A program made the position numbers and the translations under genes. Positions 23,013-33,394 of a DNA stretch of 64,000 bases are shown in pieces (within the stretch, counting starts at the first letter, position 1; each line of letters starts with the position of its first letter). Origin of the DNA: Flaccisagitta enflata (lineage: Eukaryota > Chaetognatha > Sagittoidea > Aphragmophora); NCBI GenBank assembly GCA_965153355.1, contig OZ231127.1, positions 81,592,001-81,656,000 on the forward strand, given 5' to 3'. Below the pieces are notes generated by a model that searched no databases, had not been told where the DNA came from, and worked only from the letters and a program-made list of their open reading frames with translations.

Positions 23013-23456
23013 TCATTCACTAGCATCTGTATTCCCTTGAGAGCATTTACATTTGCATAATTGTGTGCATGGTAGATCAGCAGATTTGCAACTGCACCTT
23101 TTTGTACTACAATCTTTTTTGCAACCACATTTTACAAGATCGCGGAAGCTTAGTGCAACTTCAGCAATAGTTATCCAAACTGGCTGCCACTGATTTTCCT
23201 TCTTTTGCCAACCAAACAAAGAGGCAGAGGGTAATGAACCATGATCATCAAAAGATGTTACCCAAATTCCAGTTTGATACACACTTCTTTTTATACGCTG
23301 GATAAGTGCATTTTTTGTTGGTGGAAGATTCTCCATGCTTTGATTTTTTTTGCAAAAAATCTCTTTTCTAGCATCATTAACTTTAAGTAGTAAGGGGACA
23401 CCTAATTTTAATATCATGGTTACCATGATTTTTTTGGTCATTTCACACTTATGCAC
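23013..23456 (-). pseudogene. Orphan C-terminal exon of the HEEADTR/Cys-rich protein family
   Basis: 147-codon open frame. It contains LLLKVNDARKEIFCKKN, then PPTKNALIQRIKRSVYQTGI, a WQPVWITIAE block and a Cys-rich tail (CGCKKDCSTKRCSCKS and CTQLCKCKC). In the multicopy invertebrate family I recognise, these blocks form the C-terminus of proteins whose upstream part carries HEEADTR and DSDV motifs; that upstream part is absent here. A frame with the upstream part, ending at the matching point (SSPLLKV), sits in the composite at about 41,250. The Cys cluster probably binds zinc (inference). The first 15 or so residues may be intron read-through, with a possible acceptor AG just before TTAATGATGC. 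It may be a terminal exon of a larger gene or a dead fragment. Confidence 0.7.
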
Positions 23457-23965
23457 ATTTATTGAGATGATATAGGTCGATCGCGACCTTCATAGGGCAC
23501 TTTTGAGCACAATAAGCATGTAAAAATGACGCTAGATTTGCAGGCAAATAATCGTTGATGACACGTCTTCACATTTTAGGCCATTAATCATACATTTTTT
23601 GAGATAACTACACAAAATTGGTGATGAAAATAAAGAGTTTTCTCAGATGAATCGACTGGTTTTTTTCGTGCAAAAATTGGTCTAGCCGTTCAAAAGTTAT
23701 TCCACTTTAAAGGCATAAAAAGAAATCTAAAATATTCAAAATCGGCAAAAAATGTTATTTTCAGTGGTGAATCAATGATTAGTCGCATTTTTTTGGTACC
23801 AACTGCTTGATCCCGACCAGCACTTCGGAAAGTAAGATATCTTGGGTATTTTTACAGAGAATTGGGCCAGAAATGCCCAGAAACAGGTCAAAATCAAGCA
23901 AAAATTGCCAAAAACTGCATTTCAAGGCATTTAATCAATGCATGGTTATTTGGTTTAGCTTTTGG
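23457..23965. other. Intergenic or intronic DNA, no gene recognised
   Basis: AT-rich with no domain-bearing frame. If 23,013-23,456 is a real terminal exon, this could be its intron. Confidence 0.4.
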
Positions 23966-24425
23966 ACAGCGGCCCCAAAGGGGACGAAGTCCTGTAGAAC
24001 TCAGGGGGACTTTCGTTTGTCATTCCGTCCGTCTGTCCATTCGTTCGTCCCCCCCAGGCCCCCTCAGGCCTGAAATTTGCCCTTTCAGGCCTGAAATTTA
24101 CCCTCTCATGCCTGAAATTTGCCCTCACAGACCTGAAATCTGTCCTCTCAGGCCTAAAATCTGCCCTCACAGATTCAAGGCCAGAGAGGGCAGATTTCAG
24201 GCCTGAGAGGGTAGATTTCAGGCCTGAGAGGGCAGATTTCAGGCCTGAGAGGGCCTGGGGGGATCGGACGGACGGACGGATGGACGGAATGATGAACAAA
24301 AGTCTCCCTGTGTTCTACAGGACTTCGTCCCCTTTGGGGCCTCTGCCTTGCTTCCTCTCACTCCATTTCACAATCATGCAAAGCAGGGCAACGGGTATCG
24401 CTGACCACATATTGCCCTTGGGTGA
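23966..24425. mobile_element. Foldback element with GGCCCC arms and GGCCTGA repeats
   Basis: Left arm GGCCCCAAAGGGGACGAAGT (23,971 on) through CCTGTAGAAC is exactly inverted at 24,312-24,341. Between them, repeats of CAGGCCTGAAATTTGCCCTC on one side and GAGAGGGCAGATTTCAGGCC on the other can form a long cruciform, with GGACGG units outside. The right flank (GCAAAGCAGGGCAACGGGTA, GCTGACCACATATTGCCCTT) belongs to the family: it is inverted next to the copy at 43,795. Confidence 0.85.
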
Positions 24426-24842
24426 CCTGTTATAAATTGATCAGTGTAGATCAAAGGTACATGTAATCATATTGTGCACAAAAAAATTTTACTCACTTTC
24501 TTGTAAAATGCGGCCTTAAACAGGTCCAAATGGGCAAAATCCGAATTTCTTAGTGTGAAATAGCAGGGTTTTTTTGTTGCGACACTAAAAGTCATCCGTT
24601 CATCTGTCCATGGGTTGGTTGGTCTGTTGGTTGGTCTGTCCGCCAGATTTATTTTTCCAGATTTTCTGCTCCTGCCCAGTGCCCACCAATACTGGAAATA
24701 AGCACAAAACTACGGTAGGGTGGTGTAAAACGTATTTAAAACATCACATGAATTCTCAGCCTCAAAACAGCAATGAGAAAGAAAATCCGCCAATACAAAA
24801 TACAAAAATTGGAAAATCAACTACACTCAATTCGAAAGTCAT
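24426..24842. other. 3' flank of the minus-strand gene
   Basis: Contains a degraded family S fragment (about 24,586-24,660, ACTAAAAGTCATCCGTTCAT). AATAAA on the minus strand (24,648-24,653), about 190 nt past the stop codon, is a candidate polyadenylation signal supplied by this repeat-derived region. Confidence 0.4.
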
Positions 24843-25860
<1,018 letters not shown>

Positions 25861-25893
25861 CACACCTAAATCTAATGACTGCAATCTGCATAC

Positions 25894-26435
25894 CTCTCGG
25901 TCCCAATATGCAAAATATGACTCGCACTTTTTGTTCGTTTTGGGGATGCTACGACCCTCTTCCATCGTCAAATCGGCGTGAATTCCACCGGGGAGAAAGT
26001 CCGCGAATTTGCGCTTTGCGAAGATGACGAATGACTTCATGGTGATCGCAGCAATGGTCGCGGTGAGATCGTCGAGCTCAGGATTTGCGTCGAGAAGTTT
26101 TTGTAGCCATTTATCACGCTTTATGTAACGCTCATCGAAGGGAGATTGACCTTCAAGAAAGCTTGTTGGATCCTCCGCGTTCTTTTCCAGGTAGGCGATG
26201 AGCCTCTGGTAAACGGATCCCATGGAGGCTATGTTGACGGACTTGTCCTCCAAGAGAGCCCAAAACGCCTCCCAAATGAGCCTTGAAGCGAGTCCAAGGA
26301 TTCGTATTTCGGCCTGAATCTCGAGGACGTTGACGTCATGCCCTACCGAACGAAGCAGCTGGTTGTTTTGCTCGCGATACTTGAGAAATTCCGTGATCTT
26401 TGCATGGAGGCCGTATGCGTACACAGCATTTCTGC
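25894..26435 (-). CDS. Exon 7 of the orphan-family gene
   Basis: Residues about 524-704: NAVYAYGLHAKITEFLKYRE, GHDVNVLEIQAEIRILGLAS, LIWEAFWALLEDKSVNIASM, then FLEGQSPFDERYIK. The donor is GAG before GTATGC and the acceptor is ACATAG before GCAGAAATG. The upstream continuation in the same frame (THQILSRLHRDI) is intron, because it lies within the terminal inverted repeat of intron 6 and the splice at 26,435 restores the NVLGRNAV reading. Function unknown. Confidence 0.85.
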
Positions 26436-27118
26436 CTATGTCACGGTGCAAACGAGACAAAATTTGATGAGTCAACAGATTTTTTAAAATTTTTTTTGTT
26501 TTTGATTTGCAGTTTTTATTGATAAGAAATGATTATCAATTATTATTTATAATATTTTTGCATGTCAAGAGGAAATTAACATTTTCAACTATATAAGATT
26601 TTTTTAAAATTGATAAAAGTGAGGGTAATATCTATAAAAATGCAAAAATTATCATTAGAAGTAGAATTATGATTTTATCAAACAGTTTTTTGAATTTTTT
26701 GCCCTTATTTTCACAGGTCCTGTTAAAAATTCTTTTACTCGACTTATATTTGTTAATGTTTTCATTTATTTTCATTAAAATCTGAAAAATCTGAAAAATC
26801 TGAAAAATTCTATAATTATTGTAAAAACAAGGTCATTAGACCTGAGTCGCGTGCGTCGGCGCTTTCAAAAAGCGTCTGGTAGACAGACAAATTTTTTTTT
26901 TAAAAGACATTTTAAAAGGCTAATTGCTCCACAAAATTTCTTTTCTACCATTATGGGACATAAAAATGTTTTAAAAAACCTTTAAAACACTTTTGTGATG
27001 GACTGACCGACCGACCAACCGTCCGACCGACCAAAAAGTGGCTCATAGACTCGCGTAGCACGCGACTAAAAATTTATAATAACTGAAAATCAAATTTTGT
27101 GTTCGTTTGCACTGTGAC
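26436..27118 (-). mobile_element. Intron 6: TIR-bounded, introner-like DNA transposon
   Basis: Read on the minus strand, the intron starts GTCACAGTGCAAACGA (27,118 leftward) and ends with the complement TCGTTTGCACCGTGAC plus ATAG. About 27 of 29-30 bp match, including ACAAAATTTGAT further in. The 5' repeat begins exactly at the splice donor GT. The acceptor AG lies in ATAG, which resembles CTAG at the upstream exon end, so it probably comes from a 3-4-bp target duplication. Removing it joins CTAG to GCAGAAAT and keeps the frame. A family S copy (26,828-27,070) is nested within. Confidence 0.72.
26828..27070 (+). repeat. Family S repeat nested in intron 6
   Basis: Arms AGTCGCGTGC (26,845-26,854) and GCACGCGACT (27,058-27,067) are exact complements, followed by AAAAAT. 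The middle carries a GACCGACCGACCAACC stretch and AAAAAGTGGCTCATAGACTC, also seen inverted at 39,470 in another copy. Confidence 0.82.
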
Positions 27119-27222
27119 CTAGTACATTGAAGCGATGACCCAAGAATTTTGTGAAGGGGTTTTTCTTCATCCCAAATTCTTCGTCTAGATGAGGCGCAAT
27201 GAACGTCATGAATTCCGCATGA
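27119..27222 (-). CDS. Exon 6 of the orphan-family gene
   Basis: 104-nt exon encoding HAEFMTFIAPHLDEEFGMKK and NPFTKFLGHRFNVL. The acceptor is TTTGCAG before TCATGCGG; the first T completes the split codon TG|T from exon 5 (NGCHAEF). The donor is CTAG before GTCACAG, where the introner-like intron begins. The FLGHRFNVL block corresponds to a conserved block in the family. Confidence 0.83.
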
Positions 27223-27374
27223 CTGCAAAATGAGACAGAAAAAAAAACAATAAAAACATTTTCTTGGTTTTCATCTCTGGGTAGAGCTCAAAAACTTGAA
27301 AAACAAAACTTTTATAATTGCGGGGGGTTTCCGCATTATCACCCCTGCCAAACCATTCGCAAATGTCCTGCCGT

Positions 27375-27505
27375 GTATTCGGCTTTGTTTACATTGCTTG
27401 TTGCGCGATTCTAAGCTGCTTTTGGGTCGGCCCATCAGTCCCTTGGTCCATCGGTCCATCGGTCCATCAATCATTTTGTCTATCAAATATACCCCTCCGT
27501 CCGCT
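27375..27505 (-). repeat. Family S fragment in intron 5
   Basis: GTTGCGCGATTCTAAGCTGC and GGTCCATCGGTCCATCGGTC units. The arms are degraded. Confidence 0.5.
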
Positions 27506-27509
27506 TAGG

Positions 27510-27511
<2 letters not shown>

Positions 27512-27556
<45 letters not shown>

Positions 27557-27558
27557 GC
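27512..27558. repeat. (TTG)n microsatellite
   Basis: About 15 TTG units within intron 5, with further scattered GTTGTT repeats to 27,612. Confidence 0.95.
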
Positions 27559-27624
27559 TGTTGTATTTTTTCTCGATGTTGTTTTTTTCGGTGTTGTATT
27601 TGTTGTTGTTTTCAACATGCAAGA

Positions 27625-27790
27625 TTTTTAGTTGCGGACACAAAACTCTAAAAGAGCCATTGTCCGTCTGTCCGTCCGTCTGTTGGTCCATCTGTCGGTT
27701 CATGAGCATGAGTCAAAAAGTGTGAAAACATGCATTTCCGCCCCTGCCCACCCGTTCGCAACTGGTAGTGGCTGTGTATCCGGCCTTGTT
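27625..27790 (-). repeat. Family S repeat, AGTTGCGGAC subtype, in intron 5
   Basis: Arms AGTTGCGGAC (27,630-27,639) and GTTCGCAACT (27,754-27,763) pair at 9 of 10 positions. It ends with the inverted leader GCTGTGTATCCGGCCTTGTT. Confidence 0.82.
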
Positions 27791-27997
27791 ATTTCTTGTT
27801 TTAGTTTTCATTATTTCTTTCTTTCTCAATTTCCTGAAAAGCTCTAAAATGTGCGTGAGAGAATGAACAAGTTCATGGATAGGCGGACTGGCCAGCTAAT
27901 CTTGGGAATTGTGTTACATGTATGTTTCTAATACCTTATATCAGAATGCACTCAGACAAAAGTGATTACATACATACATGCATACATTCATGCATAC

Positions 27998-28257
27998 CAT
28001 CCATTCTTTTCGTCTCCGCCGGCGCTAAAACTCTTGCAAAGAGCCATGATGCAACGTGAGGCGCCGCTCTGTCCAGCGCGTGCACATGCAGAGTTCAACA
28101 CCGGTGCAGCGCCGCTGTCGAAGTGTTCCTTTTCGAATTCAAGTTGAGCGGAAACCGCGGTCTCGACAAAGTGGACAATCGCATGAAGTCCGCAGTAGAA
28201 TGAGTCCAATCGACGCACTTCCGTGAGAGATTCATCGGTGAGGAGAGTTTCCGCTTT
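27998..28257 (-). CDS. Exon 5 of the orphan-family gene
   Basis: Residues about 403-489: KAETLLTDESLTEVRRLDSF, then YCGLHAIVHFVETAVSAQLE and GQSGASRCIMALCKSFSAGG. The acceptor is CCACAG before AAAGCGGAA and the donor is GGATG before GTATGC. The FYCGLH block and the GASR..M.LCK block are family hallmarks as I recall them. Confidence 0.85.
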
Positions 28258-28309
28258 CTGTGGTTGGGTTTAAGGGTTTGTGAATAGACTGGGTATTTAA
28301 GTTTGGAAC

Positions 28310-28412
28310 TCCATGTGTGCGTGTGTATGTGTGACTGAATGCGTGAATGTGTGTGTTACAGCGTGTGTGTGTGTGTGTGTGTATGTGTGACTGAGTGTTT
28401 GTGTGTGACTGT

Positions 28413-28443
<31 letters not shown>

Positions 28444-28458
28444 CGCGTGGGACTGTGT

Positions 28459-28511
<53 letters not shown>
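28310..28511. repeat. (GT)n-rich microsatellite, interrupted
   Basis: GT repeats with GACTGTG and GCGTG interruptions, inside intron 4. Confidence 0.93.
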
Positions 28512-28512
<1 letters not shown>

Positions 28513-28568
28513 TTTGATCATATCCACTGTAGCCAAAATTTGAAGTATTTATTTTACGGAACAACATA

Positions 28569-28991
28569 CACTTTTTATTTTTCATAAGAACATCATTTTT
28601 TTTCCAAAGGCTTCATGTTCTTATTTTTAAGGCAAAATTAAGCCTTCAATGTTCTTACAGCGTTCTTAATTCTAGTTAACAAATGAATTATAGTAAATTT
28701 TTTAATTCATTATCAATTATTAGAAATAAATGTATTTTTATCAATAATTTCTAAAATAGATACTAAATCATAAATTCAAGGGATATATTTATAGCATTTA
28801 TCATAGAAAGAGTTTTATTGTAAATCTTCTTATTTCAAGTATTTTACCAATATTTCCAAAGTTTTATTGTTAGTAAAAAAATTTCTTGTAGAATTTGAAG
28901 CCTACACATGTTCTTAAGATGTTTTTAATTTTGAGGCAATTTGAAGCCTAGATGTTCTTATAAACTAGGTTCTTATAAAAAATAAAAAGTG
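28569..28991. mobile_element. TA-flanked MITE, CACTTTT family, in intron 4
   Basis: Ends CACTTTTTATTTTTCATAAG and AAAAATAAAAAGTG are flanked by TA (28,567-28,568 and 28,992-28,993). AAGAACAT, AAGCCT and GTTCTTATAA motifs are shared with the other copies. 423 bp. Confidence 0.88.
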
Positions 28992-29057
28992 TACATTAGT
29001 ACAAAGAAACCTCCATTCATAGCATATTTATGATTCGGGCAATTTACATGAAACCAC

Positions 29058-29330
29058 CTTGATAAGAGGGAGCGTCTCATTGACGTAGTTCTCGATCAAC
29101 CCGTTAAACTTCTTCTCAGTTTCCGCTTCGTCGGACTGACTGCGGACGATCGCCGCGATGATTTCGGCGCCAGGGGGATTCTTCTCCGCCTCCACCTCAC
29201 GGGCATCTGAGATGTCGCTGATTATGCCTTTGAGGGTATCGAGAGTGTCACTTGCGCTTTTCGACACCATGTCCCTGACGCCCATCACCCAATCTTTACC
29301 GTCATCGTCGACGGCACTAAAAGCGCCGAC
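29058..29330 (-). CDS. Exon 4 of the orphan-family gene
   Basis: Residues about 312-402: VGAFSAVDDDGKDWVMGVRD, MVSKSASDTLDTLKGIISDI, then VNETLPLIK. The acceptor is TCTAG before GTCGGCGC, immediately after a long CT microsatellite that serves as the polypyrimidine tract. The donor is ATCAAG before GTGGTTTC. Both phases are 0. Confidence 0.85.
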
Positions 29331-29332
29331 CT

Positions 29333-29523
<191 letters not shown>

Positions 29524-29630
29524 GTGTTTTTATGCTGGATCAAAATATAGAAACGTCTTTCAAAACAAACGGAAAAACACATGAACTGTTTTGAATTATA
29601 AGAAAAGACCAAGAGGAGCAAAGTACGAAC

Positions 29631-29693
29631 TTTGTGTCGGCACTTGCTGGTTTCGTCGCTACAAAGCGTCAGAGACTTCTTCTTCATTTTCTC
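29631..29693 (-). CDS. Exon 3 of the orphan-family gene (63-nt microexon)
   Basis: Encodes 21 residues including MKKKSLTLCSDETSKCRHK. The acceptor is TTGACAG before GAGAAAATG and the donor is CACAAA before GTTCGT, both phase 0. It corresponds to the most conserved block of the family (pattern LTL..D.TSK..HK). The Asp in CSDETSK is a candidate functional residue (inference only). Confidence 0.82.
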
Positions 29694-29805
29694 CTGTCAA
29701 TAACCATACACAAATCTCATGATAAAGTTGACAAGTTTTGGGAAAATAAATCGACATGAATCGGAATTTGATTGAGGAAAAAAACAATAACAATTGAAAC
29801 AACTA

Positions 29806-29810
<5 letters not shown>

Positions 29811-29893
<83 letters not shown>
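29811..29893. repeat. (CAA)n microsatellite in intron 2
   Basis: About 27 CAA units, with degenerate CAACCA repeats to 29,975. Confidence 0.95.
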
Positions 29894-29984
29894 CACAACC
29901 ACTACCACAACAATTACAACCACTACCACAACAAAAACAACCATCACAGTTATAACAACAACCACAACAACAACAAGTAAGTAC

Positions 29985-30603
29985 CCCAATATGAAGGTGA
30001 GAAATAGAAAGGCGCTCGATGTTCATCCGTTCGCGAATGGTCTTTTCATCTGGTAAGCTTGAAGCTTCTCGTCCAGCATAAGCAAGAACATCCTTGATGA
30101 GAGGTGACGCGTGTTCGTGGGGGACGTTATGGCCGAGTACCTTCATCATGAGAAGACGAAACTCAGGAAGATACTGGCCGCGGGAGTCGGTGGTTTGAAT
30201 CGGCGTCGACAGTTGCTCACGTAATTTCTCGATTTCTTCCTCCTTTTGAACTAGTTCCGCCTTTGCATCGTCGAAATCTGCCCGCATCTCGTCGAATTCT
30301 TGCCACAGATCTTCATTCTCTTTCCGCAGCTGGTCGGCGTCAGCTGTTTTCGCAATTTCGTCACGAAGTTTGTCGTTTGCTTCGCGCTGACGGTACAGCT
30401 TATCGTAGCAAAGTTTCTTTTCTTCTCGAATACGCTTGGACGTTTCCTTCTGCTCCGCCAACGACTTTTCCACTTTGTCCAGTTTCCTTTTCGTCTCTTT
30501 CGCTGCGTTGACTACTTCGCAATTTTCTTTGATTTCATCGGCAAGCTTCCTATTGGCGCCAATGACGGCGTCAACGTTATCCAGTTGTTGCAGTTTGTCC
30601 TTC
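29985..30603 (-). CDS. Exon 2 of the orphan-family gene (coiled coil)
   Basis: Residues about 84-290. A long heptad-rich charged helix (KLADEIKENCEVVNAAKETK through KLREQLS) precedes a globular part with QYLPEFRLLMMKVLGHNVPH and DEKTIRERMNIERLSISHLH. The acceptor is CATAAAG before GAAGGACAAA; its first base completes the split codon AG|G from exon 1. The donor is GGG before GTACTT. Likely an oligomerisation segment; function unknown. Confidence 0.85.
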
Positions 30604-30743
30604 CTTTATGACATCATTGAGAATTAAGAAATATATTAAGTCATTCGTGAAATTCAAACCAGAATGCAGTTGCAGTTGAATAAAATCAAAGGGTTAGGGG
30701 TTGGGGAAAAAATCGAAGGCTAGAAATGAAGAAAATAATTTTC
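30604..30743. other. Part of intron 1
   Basis: AT-rich intron sequence next to the exon 2 acceptor. Confidence 0.6.
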
Positions 30744-30949
30744 AGTCGCGTGCACGCGACTCTACAACCCTCTTTGTCCGTCGGTTGGTCCGTCCGTCGG
30801 TTGGTCCATCGGTCGGTTGGTCACATTTTATTTTTCTTTATGATTTTATTTTTTGACCCGACTGCTCCTGCCCAAATGGTCTAACGACCTCAAATATGGC
30901 CCCTGCCCACCTGCAGACGACTTCGGTAGCCGTGTATCCGGCCTTGTTT
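30744..30949 (-). repeat. Family S repeat in intron 1
   Basis: AGTCGCGTGCACGCGACT hairpin at the left, GTCGGTTGGTCC units, the GGCCCCTGCCCACC block and the inverted leader GTAGCCGTGTATCCGGCC. The distal arm is partly degraded (GCAGACGACT). Confidence 0.85.
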
Positions 30950-30991
30950 TTGAAGATTCAACACTTATGGTAGTTCCAAAGGGTGATATTT

Positions 30992-30994
<3 letters not shown>

Positions 30995-31077
<83 letters not shown>

Positions 31078-31098
31078 CCTCTTTCTCTTTCTCTTTCT
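30995..31098. repeat. (CT)n microsatellite
   Basis: Pure CT to about 31,073, then TTTCTC units. Confidence 0.95.
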
Positions 31099-31144
31099 CT
31101 CCGTTTCTTCCTCAGCCACTTGTTTTTTTTTCTTCTTAAAAACA

Positions 31145-31245
31145 AGGTCGCTAGTATGTACCGTCGCTGGTGTATGGGTGTCGCTAGTATGGGTGTCGCT
31201 TGTATGAGTATTGCCAGTATGGAAGTTGCTAAACCATGATCGCTA
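31145..31245. repeat. Short GTCGCTAGTATGGGT repeats
   Basis: About five degenerate copies of a 15-16-bp unit (GTCGCTNGTATGGGT) inside intron 1. Confidence 0.6.
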
Positions 31246-31261
31246 ATTAATGGGAACCCCC

Positions 31262-31410
31262 GATTTAACGCTATCTAAACCTAAAATATATTGTTTTGTT
31301 GCTTTGTGGGAAAGAAAATCATAGATTTTGTAACGCAACGTGGTGAGTCGCGGGGGAGAAAATCCAAGGCAGGGGGGAAGAAAATCACAAGTCACTCAAT
31401 TATATACACC
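31262..31410. repeat. Dispersed repeat with CG-rich hairpin (copy 3)
   Basis: Shares TATCTAAACCTAAAATATATT, GGGAAAGAAAATCATAGATT and AATTATATACACCAC with copies at 11,040 and 14,038. Confidence 0.7.
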
Positions 31411-31472
31411 ACTACCAAAATGCGCGTGCGCGCGCGTGTGTATGTGTGTACGTGTGTGTGCCTGTCCACAAT

Positions 31473-31519
31473 TGGATTGTCGTTGTCGTTGTTGTTGTTG
31501 TTGTTGTTGTTGTTGTTGC

Positions 31520-31579
<60 letters not shown>

Positions 31580-31590
31580 CTCGTCGTCGT
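31473..31590. repeat. (TTG)n microsatellite
   Basis: More than 30 GTT units with one GCT interruption. Poly-Gln, Val, Leu and Cys frames are artefacts of the repeat. Confidence 0.96.
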
Positions 31591-31632
31591 CGTTGACGCC
31601 ATCGCCCCCACTTTCACTGCCGCTGGCCTTGA

Positions 31633-31712
31633 GGTCGCGCGCGGACGGGTTGGCAGGAGCAGAAATGTTTTAATTTGCACTTTCAAACTCAAACACCATG
31701 TACGGACTTAAG
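31633..31712 (+). repeat. Family S-like fragment
   Basis: GCGGACGGGTTGGCAGGAGC and an ACTTTCAAACTCAAACACCA tail as in the AGTTGCGGAC subtype. Truncated. Confidence 0.4.
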
Positions 31713-31964
31713 ACGGTATTAACTTTCGTCCTCACTTTCAATTCTTCTCGATGGCGGATAGAAAACAATATCTTGTATTTTTCAGTGACTGTTTTTCAAT
31801 AGTTGTTTTACCCTGTCGATCACGGAGTTACCATTCCGCCAACATCTGGGTTGCTTGATAATACTGCCCCTGCCCATCGCAAACAATTGTTAGGCTTGAT
31901 TTAACGAATTACTCCCTGTCAACCACATACCGCACTGCGATCCACCTAGTTTATCATTGATTAC

Positions 31965-32215
31965 CTGCCGCTCTCAGCCCTAGCCTGATGACACCGAGGA
32001 AACGAAAACGAGGAGGTGAGAAATTCCTCGAGCGCTATCTTTCCATTTGGCCGTATCGTCTTCTTGAGCGTAGCTTCCTTGTCACGCAGTCGAGTGATGG
32101 CAGACTGAATCGACTTCGCATTTGGGTTTGGGCAGCTTTCATGACGCATGAGAAAGGCAACAGTTTCAATCATGGAAGATTCTTCCAATAAATCCAGAAC
32201 GCACTTTGAAAACAT
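31965..32215 (-). CDS. Exon 1 of the 8-exon orphan-family gene (first coding exon)
   Basis: Starts MFSKCVLDLLEESSMIETVA and continues SIQSAITRLRDKEATLKK and FLTSSFSFPRCHQARAESG. The donor is GGCAG before GTAATC. Together the eight exons (minus strand, 32,215 to 24,843) give 2,670 nt, 889 codons plus stop, with every split codon agreeing. Overall plan: helical N-terminus, long coiled coil, a conserved TSK microexon, a helical core and a charged C-terminus. I recognise it as one of the multicopy orphan genes of marine invertebrates and fish, possibly transposon-derived; the function is unknown. The first five codons lie inside the end of a dispersed repeat (32,202 on), so the native start could be elsewhere. 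Confidence 0.72.
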
Positions 32216-32683
32216 TTGCCCATTTGGTGGAATTTTTTGATTTTCTTAGCCCTGACCTTTCATCTTACTCGTTAAAGCGTGTTGAGGGTGCTTTTTGGCT
32301 TCTCCGTTGGATATCCTCTTCCAAAAATGGTGTTTTATGTTCCTAAGCGTGAGCAGTCATTTTGTTCCAAAAAATTGTCGGAAATAATCAAGATCCATCA
32401 CTTTATACTCGAATCGCCGATTAAATGTCCTTTAAACCGTCTTAAAACAAGCGCATGCATAACTGCTATTTTTCAGATTTAATTTTCATGATCGCGTCAT
32501 TCTTGCCTTAAACAGATTTTTCAATATTGCTTTTATTTAGAGATCTGATCTTTCGGTTTGAAAAGTCGCCTCATCTAAAAAAAAGATTTTCAAGGTTTAG
32601 TTGTAAATGAAGATATATTCTCATGACCATTTCTTGTTACCGCATTATTGTCGCAGTGATTCGGTCGGATCAAAATGGAAATC

Positions 32684-32685
32684 CA

Positions 32686-32724
<39 letters not shown>

Positions 32725-32743
32725 AAGAAAGAGAAAGAGAGAA

Positions 32744-32804
<61 letters not shown>

Positions 32805-32935
32805 AATAAAGACAAAGAAAGGCGAGGAATAAAGGGAGGAATACAAGAGAGGGAGGAATACAAGAGAGGGAGGAATACAAGAGAAACTGACGGAGAAAGA
32901 GAAGAGACAGTCATGAACATCGATATCTCTTCTTA
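32684..32935. repeat. Purine-rich (GA)n/(GAAA)n tract
   Basis: GA then GAAA repeats, followed by three or four copies of GAGGAATACAAGAGAGG. The right copy (47,110-47,430) has a longer GAAA part. Confidence 0.93.
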
Positions 32936-33059
32936 ACAATCGGTATGAAATAAGGTAAAACACACGGCACCTCATTATTTAATTCAACAAGTGACGCTGA
33001 GTCATCGTCTTGGGTAGGTGGGAAGAGACGTACAACCATCCTGCCCCCGCCACTCGACA

Positions 33060-33182
33060 CATGCAAACACTCGCATGCACACAAACACACACACGCACAC
33101 GCATGCACGCACACACATGCACGCATGTACGCACGAAAAAACACACACACACACGCACACGCACACACGCACTCACTCACGT
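33060..33182. repeat. (CA)n-rich CACGCA tract
   Basis: Degenerate CA repeats with CGCA and TGCA interruptions. Confidence 0.9.
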
Positions 33183-33394
33183 TTACTACCGCCTTTCCAC
33201 ACTTTTCATCGTAACTAAGTAACAAACACAAACAGAAACAAACAGAAACAGAAACAAACTAGACAGTCTTATAGTTATGATTTCATGACTAAAAACCAAC
33301 CGCAATGGTGCAATGTTACTGACGGGCAATCTCCTGGATGAACCGACGACGCGACTGAGAGACACAGCAACATCTAGAGTTGGGTGTGTCAATC

